The notes under the pieces were generated by a model. It did no database searches, had not been told where the DNA came from, and saw only the letters and a list, made by a program, of their open reading frames with translations. DNA of 64,000 nucleotides from Octodonta nipae. Its lineage: Eukaryota > Arthropoda > Insecta > Coleoptera > Chrysomelidae. Where the stretch lies: assembly GCA_034190945.1 (NCBI GenBank), contig CM067219.1:44987937-45051936 (forward strand). The letters run 5' to 3'. This document shows, in pieces, positions 33,159 to 44,639 of this stretch. Within the stretch, counting starts at the first letter, position 1, and each line of letters opens with the position of its first letter. Made by a program: the position numbers and the translations under genes.

Positions 33159-33737
33159 ATGGCCACCACTAGACAAGCAGCTACACCAACCGTAGAACCC
33201 TATAAGCTATCGGAAATATTTGCCATAATTCCTGAGTATGATGGTATTCCGATATTTTTGAATACTTTCATATGCTCCTGTAATACTGCTTACAGCATGG
33301 CAACGGATAATCAGCAAGTATTGCTAATTCTCCATATCAAAAATAAGTTACGCGGTAGAGCGGCTGAGTTAATTAATTCGCGAAACCCTAGTCAATTAGC
33401 TGAAATTCAAACCCTCCTAGAAAATCATTTTGGAGATCCTAGGGATCTCTCGACTCTTATACAGGACTTGCAAAGAATGCGGCAAACTTCTAATGAATCC
33501 CCTCTTACATTTTCTGCTAGACTCCAGACGCATCAGGCGTAAATGCTAGCAACCATAAACAAACAAAACCTAACTGTAAAGAAAAAAAAGCACAGATTGA
33601 CTTGATAGATTCAATGGCTCTTAATAGCCTCCTCACGGGTTTAGAGCCCAAAATTGGTCAACTCGTTCGCGCTAGCAACCCCTGCAGTATTCTCACTGCC
33701 ATTTCCAGAATTAAACGAGAACTACAACTATCACATT
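33159..33737 (+). pseudogene. G2 gag, C-terminally truncated
   Basis: The start chosen is the ATG in AAAATGGCC (33159), a better context than the upstream ATG at 33135. Capsid-like text follows: EPYKLSEIFAIIPEYDG, IKNKLRGRAAELIN, LLENHFGDPRDLSTLI, SPLTFSARLQ. The frame stops at 33540 and continues in another frame as NSLLTGLEPKIGQLVRASNP and AISRIKRELQLSHF. The nucleocapsid that should follow (present in G2b) is absent. The sequence jumps to a copy of its own leader. Confidence 0.8.
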
Positions 33738-33811
33738 TCAAATTTGTTATTACTCTATTAAACATTGCTCGATATTGGATTTTGATAAACTAGATATTTA
33801 CCATTAACATT
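33738..33811 (+). repeat. copy of G2 leader segment inside gag-pol
   Basis: About 74 bp (from ATTTCAAATTTGTTATTACT to TATTTACCATTAACATTT) repeat 33032-33106 almost exactly. They sit where about 1 kb of nucleocapsid and protease sequence should be. Confidence 0.9.
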
Positions 33812-33843
33812 TACCACTCTACACAGTTACGGATTATACTGCC

Positions 33844-36236
33844 ATGCGTACTCAGAACCCTTCAACTTCCAATAACTGCATCCCAATCAATACAATCTCT
33901 TTAGAACCCCGAATAGAACAGATATGCAAATTAAAATGTAACCTCACCAACACTGAGGCTTTCCTATCATCTGCCGAAATAGAAAATGTCTATCTTCCCC
34001 GTGCCCTTGTTAAAATTAATGAAAAAGGGGAATTTCTTACTTCAATTTTAAATGCGAATGCTATCCCCAAAACTGTCAATTTCGACAATTTGGAACTCGA
34101 ACCGATAAACAATTTTTCCGTAAACATTCTTTCCGAAAACTACCCACAAAACTTAACCCAGCCTGATAGACAAATTACAATCATGAAACAACTTCGGTTA
34201 GAACATCTGAACGATGAGGAAGCCGAACTTATTTCTCAACTCTGCCTCGAATATTCTGATATATTCTATTTAGAAGGTGACCAACTGACCTTCACAAACG
34301 AAATCAAACATTCCATAGACACTAATAACGCGAAACCCTCTTTCATAAAGTCATATCGGTACCCACAAATACACAAACAAGAGGTAAAAAGTCAGATATC
34401 AAAGATGCTTGACCAAGGCATTATACGTCCGTCTAATTCGCCGTGGTCATCCCCGGTTTGGGTAGTTCCCAAAAAACTAGACGCATCTGGTACCCAAAAA
34501 TGGCGTGTCGTCGTCGATTATCGTAAACTAAATGAACTTACTGTTGACGACAAATATCCCCTACCGAACATTTCGGATTTACTTGACCAACTTGGCAAAT
34601 GCCAATACTTCACCACACTCGACTTAGCTTCAGGGTTTCACCAAATCGAAATGGAAACAAAAGACATCCAAAAAACAGAATTCACAGTTGATAATGGTCA
34701 TTTTGAATTTGTTAGAATGCCCTTCGGTCTTAAAAACGCTCCATCCACCTTCCAAAGGGTAATGGATAATATTCTTTTAGGTGTTCAAAACGAGAGATGT
34801 TTAGTATATATGGACGACATTATGGTTTATTCTCGGACATAGCACATAGCCCGACTTTCTGAAGTTTTCAAACGATTGCGAAAAGCCAATCTAAAAATCC
34901 AACCCGACAAATGCGAGTTTCTTCGCAAAGAGGTCGCGTATCTTGGCCACCTTATAACTCCCGAAGGCGTGAAGCCTAACCCCTCAAAGATAGATTGTAT
35001 CTTAAATTTTCCCCAACCAAAAACCCAAATGATATCAAGTCCTTCTTAGGGTTAGCTGGTTATTACAGGCGATTCATCCCCAATTTCGCCAAGATTTCGA
35101 AACCTTTGACAAAATTACTTCAAAAAGACATAACTTTCCAGTTCGATTCAGAATGCGTCAAATCTTTTGACGAAATAAAAAGAGCCCTAACTTTTACCCC
35201 CATACTCACATACCCTAATTTTGAAGAGCCATTTATTTTTACAACCGACGCCAGTTCATTTGCTACCGGCGCAGTGCTCTCTCAAGGCCCCGTAGGTAAA
35301 GATTTACCCGCAGCCTATGCCTCCAGAACTCTCTGCAATGCTGAAACTAAGTATTCAACTATAGAACGAGAACTCCTTGCAATAGTGTGGGCGGTTAAAC
35401 ACTTTCGTCCGATAATTTTTGGACGTAAGTTTTTACTTCTGACCGATCACCGCCCGTTAACTTGTCTGTTTTCTATAAAGGATCCTGGAAGTAGACTTGC
35501 AAGATGGCGCCTTAAGCTCGAGGAGTACGACTATCAAATAATTTACAAACCCGGCAAAGTAAATAAAAATGCCGACGCGCTCTCTCGCATTAAAGTTAAC
35601 AACTTTAATGAATGCATATCATTTCAAGCAATCAATCATCTAACACCATTTACAGTACTCAGAACAAACGAAACTGACGATGACTCACAAGAACCCCAGA
35701 CAAGAAGTCCCATTAATCTCCAACAAATCTCTGAGGAATTTAGAACTTTTGTCGAGCGATATCAAACCGTCTCACTCATAGATTACGACAAAATTCAATT
35801 TTCTAATTGCCAACTCTTAGACCGAGGAAACAAAAACATCCTAGTATTTCCCCAAGGCTCTCTCATGAAAGATTTTCACCATGACATCATCGAAGACATT
35901 TTTGAGGAAAATGCTGATTTCCGTACCCCTAGAGTAAATGTCAGAAAAAGACGCTATTACATCGTCCCTCTCCCTTCTTACCCAGGAGTAGTCAACGAGA
36001 CTCTTTTTGCATCTTTGTATAATAGTAGAGATGTGTTCACTGAAAATGAAGTTTTCTGTGTTGAGAATAACATTGAACTGCCCATTTTGGAAATGCTTTC
36101 GTTTATCTTTTCCGAAATCGATATCAAATGGAAAGTTTGCCAAAATATCGTCCAAACGGTTGAGAAAGACCAAATACCCATCATTCTCGACCAATTCCAT
36201 AACGGCAAAAATAATATACACCGAGGTATCAATTAA
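33844..36236 (+). pseudogene. G2 pol: RT and RNase H, start of integrase
   Basis: RT: GIIRPSNSPWSSPVWVVPKK, WRVVVDYRKLN, YPLPNISDLLDQL, FTTLDLASGFHQIEM, FVRMPFGLKNAPSTFQRVM and an intact CLVYMDDIMVYS. A stop at 34840 and a slip near 35030 follow. Then come SFLGLAGYYRRFIPNF and RNase H (FTTDASSFATGAVLS, TIERELLAIVWAV, LLTDHRPLTCLF, NKNADALSRI). The frame reaches the HxxxH of the integrase zinc domain (FHNGKNNIHRG), with a stop at 36234. Confidence 0.9.
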
Positions 36237-37200
36237 ACTATCAGCATAATAAAAGAAAAATACAATTGGCAAGGACTGACAAAGGACGTTGACAATTTTA
36301 TCAAAAACTGTCAAACTTGCCAGAGAGCAAAAGTTTACCGGAAAAATCTCGACAGCCCACTTGTCATTACTGAAACCCCACGGACACCCTTTGAACGCGT
36401 CAACATCGATATTCTAGAAGTCCCGACAAAAAACTACGCATTACCTATCCGGGACGAACTAACACAATTCTCTCAGGCCTACCCCATAACCGACAAATCC
36501 GCAAAAACCGTTGTTAGTACCTTACTACTCTATTTCCAAAACTTCGGTACCTACTCCATTACGGATACATTGTGATTATGGCAGGGAATTTGACAACACA
36601 CTAATTAGAGACTTGTGTAAACTATTTGACATCAAACTATCTTATTCTAGTATGGGACATCCCCAGGCAAATGGTTCATTAGAACGATTCCACTCGACCT
36701 TATTAGAGATGATTAGAATCCATAAACTAGAAAATCCTGACGAACACCCTTTTAACAATCCTCCCTTATGCAATCATTGCATATAACAATTCTGTATACA
36801 AAACTCATGGATTCACCCCTTACGAACTTGTTTATGGACATACTTCGAGTAGCACTCCTGAAACTCTCTACAACCACCAAGCCCTGATAACTAAGTACAT
36901 CAGAGATCTCAATAATCATATCTCTCACTATTATAAAATTGCTCGCGAAAGAACGGAAATCCAAAAACATAAAGCGAAAGTCAGATTTGATGAACACGTT
37001 TCTGAAAATCTCCCTAACTATCAAATAGGCGATAAAGTCTATATTAAAGAATCCCAGATCAAGGACAAACTCCAAAATAAATTCAATAGTCCTTTCGAAA
37101 TCCTGGAGATTCACAGAAACTCCGCAACAGTACTAAATCCTAAAACTAACCAAAAATCAAAAGTAAATTTCGACCGAATGAAACCGTTCTCAGAAAGTTA
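36237..37200 (+). pseudogene. G2 integrase
   Basis: NCQTCQRAK gives the CC half of the zinc-binding domain. VNIDILEV, HCDYGREFDNTL and NGSLERFHSTL carry the DDE residues. The C-terminal part (YNSVYKTHGFTPYELVFGH, then PFEILEIHRNSATVLNPKT) is out of frame. Frame slips occur near 36545 and near 36770. An ATG-less relic. Confidence 0.85.
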
Positions 37201-38919
37201 ATTTCTGTTTCAGGTTTTGCCTGCTGTTCGGGTCAGCAGTACCCCAATTTCAAAAACAACCAATAAACAATACTTTAGGTATCTACTTCCATAACGAAGC
37301 AGAAATAACTGTATCCAATGATAAATGGACACTTTTAGTACACAGAAACATTTCCACACTAGAACAAGTTTTTACAACAAATAACAGAATATTACTAACT
37401 CTTGTAAAAACTGTTAACTTCAATTCTTTTGCTATGAACTACTGTCAAATTTCTAACTCAATCAAACCGAAATTTACTGACATTCTGATAGACACTAAAA
37501 GACACAAACGAGGTATACTTGATGGGGCAGGTACCCTTTTTAAGGAAATCACCGGCAATTTAGACGCCGCCGACGGAAAATACTTTACCGAAAGCATAAA
37601 CCGCTTAAATCAAGGCCAACTTCAAATTGAGAACATACAAAAAAACCAAATAAGTGTCACCACATCCGTAATTAAAAACTTCAACGAAACTATCCAAAAT
37701 CTTAGAATTGAGGAAAAATTATTTAACGATAACATGATAAAGCTGGAAAACACTATCGGAAAAATTAATGAATGTGTGAAAAACTTATGGAGAATTATCT
37801 CTACTTAGAAGATAATTTAAATGATGTTTTAAATTCTATCACATTCGCGCGTCTGAAAATAATTCACTCTTCAATTCACACCAGAACATCTTATTACCTC
37901 ATTACAGGAAATTTAGTCAAAAGTAACCTTCCATTGGCTGTAAAATACTCGAGCATCGCACAATATCTAGAAATCATATTCAAACATATACCGATCTTAT
38001 ATTTGTGTTAAGAATTCCTTTAGTCGAACAACATCCTTACACAGTCTTTCATTTATATCCTATCCCTATATACGATGAAAGAACAAGTTTACATCATATC
38101 CTATCGTTCACTCAAAAATATCTTGCAAAAAATGATGATTCTTTAATGTTTATTCCGATCAAAGACTTAAGTGCGTGTAAACCGTTAGCCACTCGTAAGA
38201 AACTGTGTTTTGAACTTTACGCATATCCTATTGACACAAACGCGTTATGTGAAGCTCAACTTCTAAAGAATGTCCAGAAGGTACCCGACAACTGTAAAAG
38301 CTCTCTAATATTCACTCAAGGATACAACGTTCAAAAACTAGAACCCAATACATGGCTCATAATTCCTTCTGAACCCATAAGTGTTACAGTGAATTGCGCT
38401 CAAACAAACCCCAAAACTTTTACAATCTCCCTCAACTCCATATTGACTCTTTAATCAGAGTGTAGTGCGTTTATAGGAATTACAAAAGTTCAAGCCGAAT
38501 CTGGTAAACAAACCAATGTTCTAGAAACATTTCAACTCGTAACACTGCCATTCAACTGTTGCGATGCAGTGCCAGAAAAAATTATAATTCCTGAACTTCA
38601 GCCCCTAAAACTGAACACACTTAATGTAGAAGAATTAGACGTAGCAAATCACAAATTGGAACAATATTCCAGAAACCTCGATGGTCTCATAAACCAGCCG
38701 TTTGTAAGCAAAAACATCTCTTGGTTTACCTATACAACCATAGCTGCTCTCATGATCATAGCAGCACTCATCACTTTCCAAGCTGTCAAAAAGAGGATGG
38801 TAAAATCTCCAAAGGACTGCAATCCTGACCAGACTTCAGTGCTTCAGCCAAGACTCAAATTCTTCCCCAAGCTTAGGCCTGTTTTGAAAACAGAACAAAG
38901 CTTAGAGACGCAAGTTTAG
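37201..38919 (+). pseudogene. G2 env, baculovirus-F-like glycoprotein relic
   Basis: Fusion-type envelope of insect errantiviruses. A furin-like site, KRHKR, precedes GILDGAGTLFKEITGNLDAA, the F-protein fusion-peptide region (about 37500-37575). A coiled-coil-rich ectodomain with several Cys follows (38005-38454). A transmembrane stretch, TIAALMIIAALITFQ, at about 38740-38784, is followed by a basic cytoplasmic tail ending 38919. Stops and frame changes near 37806, 38010 and 38454 break it into at least four frames. It lies between the integrase and the 3' LTR, as expected. Confidence 0.8.
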
Positions 38920-39238
38920 TTATACCCTTTATGTTCTGTAAAAACACCTATTTTAATATTGATTTATATTATTAACCTTTTTATTTTTTTTACACAGTAT
39001 TTTTATTCACATTTCCTTTTACTTTATATATTATTATGATATGTTTAGGTTAAGCATTTAATTATTACTCGTATTATTTTATTGCTCATTTATTTTTACA
39101 TGTTTTGATTTTATTTTACAAATTGATTTTTGATTTTTACCTATTACTTTATTTTAATCATATTTCGTTTTATACACTTATTACTTATTATGTATACCAT
39201 TCAAACATCATTTTATATTATTTTATGTTTCTGTTCCT

Positions 39239-39266
39239 AAAAGTTGATGTTATAGCATCAACTTTT
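39239..39266. repeat. 11-bp hairpin upstream of the G2 polypurine tract
   Basis: AAAAGTTGATG, TTATAG, CATCAACTTTT is perfectly self-complementary in its arms. It lies just before GTAAGGGGAG and the 3' LTR. Confidence 0.7.
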
Positions 39267-39271
39267 GATAT

Positions 39272-39282
39272 GTAAGGGGAGT
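39272..39282 (+). promoter_or_regulatory. G2 polypurine tract
   Basis: AAGGGGAG immediately upstream of the 3' LTR. Confidence 0.6.
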
Positions 39283-39615
39283 TGTTATATGCAAAATATA
39301 TCAGCACTTAGTTCACACAGTCGAGAAGTCAACGGAATTTAAAGCGTACGTGACTTCTCAGTGATATCAAATTTCATCTCGAATTATATGCAAACAACTT
39401 CCCGGAAACTTACACGAGTCCGTTAACCCAGTAAAATCGCTGACTGGCATCAGCACTTTTGCCAATGTTATAAAAGCAACTGGAAACGTTCTCGTGTTGT
39501 CATTCAAATATTATCACTTATAGTATTAAGTATTTCAAGTAATTAAATGTTTAAATTTTGATTTTGTATCTTTTAAATAAATAATCCTTTTTAAAAAGTG
39601 ATTTGAATCAAAATG

Positions 39616-39620
<5 letters not shown>
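39283..39620 (+). repeat. G2 3' LTR
   Basis: Starts TGTTATATGC and ends CAAAATGAACATA at the (AT)n tract. Partner of 32264-32604. Confidence 0.9.

Positions 39621-39648
<28 letters not shown>
39619..39648. repeat. (AT)n microsatellite, G2 right flank
   Basis: Pure AT run that continues the tract interrupted by G2. Confidence 0.9.
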
Positions 39649-39653
<5 letters not shown>

Positions 39654-39654
39654 T

Positions 39655-39842
39655 TTAAGTTTTCGCGGGCACTAAATGTTTTAGGTGGTTTCCGGGAATT
39701 CATCCGCGTAGTTGATAACTGATCCCTGCCGGGATCGATGGTAAAATGACGACGTTTCGGCAGAGTCACATCTGCCCTCTTCAGGTCGGTTCGCATAATT
39801 CTCGTAGCCTTCTGCTTTCGTTTCTAGTTATTCGAGTAACTA
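39655..39842 (-). mobile_element. Penelope-associated repeat, right-end copy
   Basis: The reverse complement matches 14345-14459 and 52807-52975: the GAAGGCTACGAGAATTATGCG stretch, the hammerhead-like core, GATCCCGGCAGGGATCAG, then CCGGAAACC and CGCGAAAACTTAAAAAC. It is cut off at 39842, where G2b begins. Confidence 0.7.
39748..39784 (-). ncRNA. hammerhead-ribozyme-like motif
   Basis: On the minus strand: CTGAAGA, a perfect stem II GGCAGA/TCTGCC, GAAAC, then GTCGTC. The core consensus is intact. Same family as 14400-14436. Confidence 0.4.
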
Positions 39843-40279
39843 AAAATTGTGGTGAATTCTAATTCTTCGTTAAGCAAACGAACCCACGGAAAGCGACAGC
39901 AACTGAAGGCCAAGGACACCACGAAACACGCACCTACCGCTCAACAGTGTACCAGCCAACAGACATCGATTGCTAGACATAGTATTGAGGACCCTAGATT
40001 TAAGGACAAAAGCAGGCGACACCAACTGATGCCAAAGGCATCCAGGGACACGCACCCTAGCCCCAGAACAAGTCTAATGCTTGGAAGGTACATGTAAGTA
40101 CTGAAAAGAATCATCACGAAATATTATTTTGATCATTTTAATAAACATTGATTTTTATTATTTTAATACATTGATTTTTATTATTTTATTACATTGTTTA
40201 ACATTGAACTGCATATATTTTATTTCAGTGATGTTCTATCGTTATAATTTTAACATTTGAAAGTTTCGTATACTAAATA

Positions 40280-40640
40280 TCCACAAATCCCTTAATAGTT
40301 TACTGTCCGGTTTAGAAACCAAGATAGGACAAATCTTAGGAGCTAGTGACACTCGCGAAATATTAACCGCTGTATCGAGAATTAAGCGCGAATTACAATT
40401 ACACCATTTAGAAAACCAAGAGTTCCAAGGCGTCAGACAACCACCAACTCTAAACCGTAAACCCATGATTCCCTCAACTATTAAACAATGCTCCTTTTGC
40501 AAACGCTCAGGGCATACGTATATCGAATGCCAGGCAAGAATTAACCAACTTCCACCAAATTCAAATCAAACCCCACAAGCTTCGGGTCCTATCGACCTAA
40601 CCCCAATTATTTCAGACAGCAAAGAACTCATCATGTAAAC
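40280..40640 (+). pseudogene. G2b gag C-terminus with zinc knuckle
   Basis: NSLLSGLETKIGQILGASDT, AVSRIKRELQLHHLEN, then the knuckle CSFCKRSGHTYIEC (CX2CX4HX4C). The frame stops near 40638. The capsid N-lobe is missing. Confidence 0.8.
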
Positions 40641-40979
40641 AATCTCGAATACTATGAACCATACGACCATTACGATCCCGCATATGAACAAAAATATGAC
40701 CGGTATGATTATCAATTGACTGATATTCCCTCATCAATACAACTTTTCAGAAAACTACTCATCCGTACCCGATGGACAATACGAAACAGTGACTGACGAA
40801 TATGCAAACTATCCCTCCTATGAACCAACATTAGACGAACCAAGACACCGAAATTTTCGCGAACCCCTCCAGAATTCGAAACCACCCGAATTCGAAATAC
40901 CAATACCTCAAATGAAATCCCTGAACTTCCAAGAAGTTCAACCCAATTCTTTCAAGACAGAACAGCAGTTTCTGTAAGA

Positions 40980-41390
40980 CCCCTTCTATCCGTTAATTCG
41001 AAAAACTTAATTTATATTACTGATGCTTCCAATTCTTACAAACTTTTAATCGACACAGGTCTTTCTATTTTCAAACCCGAAACCTGTCAACGATTCTCTA
41101 ACGGATTCCCAGAAAATGTCGTAATTTAAGGAATTACAAACGAAAAAATTTTAATTAATGAATCAACTCTCGTACCCTTCAATATCAACGATCCCCACAA
41201 AGTCTTTATTTGTAATTTAAATATAGAATTTGATGGACTCTTAAGATCAGACTTTCTAGAGCATTACGATTGCGTAATCGATTTTAAAAATAAACAACTT
41301 ATAACCAACTTCAAGTCACTACCCGTATACAAACTAACTAACGAAACTATCAACCCTAACTCGACACTCTCTACTCCACCAAACTAAAAT
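40980..41390 (+). pseudogene. G2b protease
   Basis: SYKLLIDTGLSIFKPE supplies the DTG active site. FDGLLRSDFLEHYDCVIDF corresponds to the ILG.D.L region with the Gly-Leu altered. A stop lies at about 41129. Confidence 0.7.
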
Positions 41391-41709
41391 TTAACTAACT
41401 CTTCAATAACTCAAATTAATATGGTAACTATTGAACCACGAACCGAAAAAATCTGTAAATTCAAAAGCAACCTGAAAAATAATGATGCTGTACTAATAGG
41501 AACCGAACAAGACAAAGTTCACATCCCAAACGCCATAGTAAAAAATTAACAGCAACGGCGAATTTTTAACATCCGTTCTAAACGCGAACGCCTTTCCAAA
41601 AACCTTCGTTTGCCAAAAAATAATATTATAACCTTTACAAACGGACAACGTTTACAGTTTTAACAAATGCCAAAATACAAATATACAAATTGACAGATGA
41701 GAGGAAATA

Positions 41710-43135
41710 ATCAACCAACTTCGCCTCGAACATTTAAATGACGAGGAATGCGAACTTATTACTAAACTCTGTCTCGAATTCTCAGACATCTTTTACTTAG
41801 AAGGTGACCAGTTGACATTTACTAACGAAGTGAAACATTCCATCGATACCAACAATTGCAAACCAATCTTTACAAGTCCTATCGTTATCCCCATATCCAT
41901 AAGGAGGAAGTTAAGTCACAAATTTCCAAAATGCTTGAACAAGGCATAATCTGCCCCTCTAACTCCCCCTGGTGTTCCCAGTCTGGGTCGTACCCAAAAA
42001 ATTAGATGCTTCAGATAAGCAAAAATGGCGTGTAGTCGTAGATTACCGCAAACTCAATGACCAAACCATAGGCGACAAATACCCTCTTCCAAATATTTCC
42101 GATCTATTAGATCAACTTGGACGTTGCCAATATTTCTCAACTCTCGATCTTGCATCGTAAGTCCATCAAATCGAAATCGAACCCAAAGATATCCAGAAAA
42201 CTGCATTTACCGTAGAAAATGGACATTTCGAATTCGTCCGAATGCCTTTTGGATTAAAAAATGTCCCGTCCACTTTCCAACGCGTCATGGAATATATACT
42301 TCTAGGTATACAAAATGAAAGATGTCTTGTCTATATGGATGACATCATTGTCTTCTCGCCCACAATTCATGAGCACACTCTTCGACTCACAGAAGTTTTC
42401 AAACGCCTTAGAAGATCTAACTTAAAAATCCAGCCCGATAAATGCGAGTTCCTTCGCAACGAAGGTGCATATTTAGAACACCTTATCACTCCCGATGGCG
42501 CAAAGCCAAATCCTAATAAATTCGAATGTATAATAAAGTTCCCTCAACCTCAAAATCAAAAAGAAATTAAGCCATTTTTGGGATTAGCCGGTTATTACAG
42601 GCGCTTTATCCCAAACTTTGCAAAAATCGCTAAACCCCACACGAGAGTTCTTCAAAAGGATACACCATTCCTATTTGATTCAGAGTGTAATAAATCCTTT
42701 AATGAATTAAAACAGGCATTGACTTCAACACTAATACAATATATCCAAACTTCAATGAACCATTCGTCTTAACTACAGACGCAAGCGCTTTTGCAATCGG
42801 TGCTGTATTGTCACAGGGACCGATAGGTAAAGACCTACCTATTGCATATGCTTCCAGAACTTTATGTCAAGCGGAGACTAGATACTCAACGATTGAACGA
42901 GAACTCTTAGCTATTGTATGGGCTGTCAAAACGTACAGGCCGCTAATTTTTGGCCGTAAGTTTCAACTAATTACCGATCACCGCCCGTTAACCTGACTTT
43001 TCTTCATTAAAGACTCAGGTAGCCGACTCGTAAGATGGCGACTAAAGCTTGAAGAGTATGACTATGAAATAATATACAAACCCGGCAAAATAAACAAAAA
43101 CGCAGACGCCCTATCCCGAATAAAAATCAATAACT
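41710..43135 (+). pseudogene. G2b reverse transcriptase and RNase H
   Basis: RT motifs: WVVPKKLDASDKQKWRVVVD, YPLPNISDLLDQLG, MPFGLKNVPSTFQRVMEYIL, CLVYMDDIIVFS (intact YMDD). RNase H motifs: TTDASAFAIGAVLSQ, TIERELLAIVWAV, LITDHRPLT, NKNADALSRI. Stops at about 42158 and 42996 and slips near 41890, 41970 and 42740 break it. Confidence 0.85.
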
Positions 43136-43229
43136 TTAACAAATGTACTGAATTTCAATTCAAACACGAACTCGTTACTCACCATGTACTATCACTTAAC
43201 GAAGATTCAGACAGTGACGTTTCGGAAGA

Positions 43230-44469
43230 CGAAGAAACTGAAATGAATCCCGAGTTTACTTCTTACGAATTCAAAACCTTTCTAGAAATGTACCAAACTA
43301 CTTCCCTGATAGATTATAGTAAAACTCATTTTTCCAACGGTCAACTTCTCGATAAAGAAAATAAAAACATCATTATATTCCCGCAACATTCAAACCTCCA
43401 AAACTTTCACACCAAAATATTTGACGACATTTTTGAAGAAAATGCAGACTTCAAAGTTTTAGCATCAACGTTTATTCAAGTAAAACTGTACGAAAAAGAA
43501 AATACTTTATCATACCGGTTCCATCCGACCCGGAAATTATTAACGAGGTATTATTTGCCTCTCTCTACAAAAACAAAAACCTCTTAACACCTCAAGTAAC
43601 CTATTGTGTAGAGAACAACATTGACCTACCCATATTAGAGATGCTCTTCTTTATTTTCGCAGACACTGATATAAAATGGAAAATTTGTCAAAATGTAACA
43701 CAAACTGCCGAAAAAGACCAAGTTCTCGTAATACTTGACCGGTTCCACAACGGTAAAAGTGATATTCACCGTGGAATAAATAAAACAATTCGCAGAATCA
43801 AACAAAAATTTAATTGGCCCGGTTTAACTAAAGATGTAGAAAACTTTATCTGAAATTGCAATATTTGTCAAAAGACAAAGGCGTATCCTAAAAACTTAGA
43901 TAATCCACTTGTATTTACTGAAACTCCTAGGACACCTTTCGAGAGAATCAACATCGATATCCTCGAAGTACCAACTAAAAACACTTACTATCCGTGATGA
44001 ACTTACAAAATTTTCACAAGCTTGCCCTATCGGCGATAAATCAGCCAAAACAGTCGTCAACACTTTATTACTTTACTTCCAGCATTACGGAACACCCATT
44101 CGCATACACTGCGACTACGGCAGAGAATTTGATAATACCCTACTCAAGGACCTCTGCAAACTTTTTGATATTAAACGGTTATTTTCCAGTGTAGGACATC
44201 CACAGTCCAATGGCTCACTTGAGCATTTTCATTCGACACTTCTAGAAATGATAAGGATTCACAAATCAGAAAACCCTGATGAACATCCGTTCAACATTTT
44301 ACCTTATGCTGTGATAGCATACAACAATTCCACCAGTAAAACCCATGGCTTCACACCGTATGAACTTGTATTTGGCCACACATCCAGCCGAACTCCTGAA
44401 ACACTTTATAACCAACAAGAGTTAATTTCCAAATACGTTCGTGACCTCAATAATCGCATGTCCCACTAG
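43230..44469 (+). pseudogene. G2b integrase
   Basis: RFHNGKSDIHRGIN (HxxxH) and CNICQKTK (CxxC) form the zinc domain. Then come INIDILEVP, HCDYGREFDNTL, and GSLEHFHSTL as the DDE core, with the C-terminal HGFTPYELVFGHTSS. The frame ends NNRMSH at 44469. Stops near 43850 and slips near 43500 and 43980. Confidence 0.85.
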
Positions 44470-44639
44470 CAAGAGACGAAATAAAAAATAAAATGAAATA
44501 TTAAACGAAATCATTTTCTAGATCAAACCTGACTACTGACCAAGTCGCCCTAAAAAACTCGGGGTTTCTATCCGCCTCCTCCCCGAGTCCCACTAGATAA
44601 TAAAAGATAATAAACTAGCAGCTCAGGTAGAAAGTCTAT

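Larger units (their letters stand above)
32264..39620 (+). mobile_element. errantivirus-like Ty3/gypsy retroelement G2 with env relic
   Basis: Order: LTR, PBS, leader, gag, pol (RT, RNase H, integrase), env, polypurine tract, LTR. The gag zinc knuckle and protease are missing. Stops or shifts are visible in gag, RT, integrase and env, so the copy is dead. The tRNA-type PBS and the presence of an F-type env place it with insect errantiviruses (gypsy/17.6/297 group). It is inserted in an (AT)n tract. Confidence 0.9.
39843..44480 (+). mobile_element. G2b, second errantivirus-like gypsy element (partial)
   Basis: Closest relative of G2 in the window. It keeps what G2 lost (zinc knuckle, protease) but lacks LTRs, the gag N-terminus and env. 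A leader with a donor-like ATGTAAGTACT (40092-40102) and an acceptor-like TTTTATTTCAG (40219-40229) precedes the gag remnant; this may be the subgenomic or leader intron. Many stops and slips. Confidence 0.8.

Noticed and set aside
44559..44588. CTCGGGG/CCCCGAG hairpin after G2b
   Set aside because: A 7-bp stem with a 16-nt loop; too weak to claim a function.
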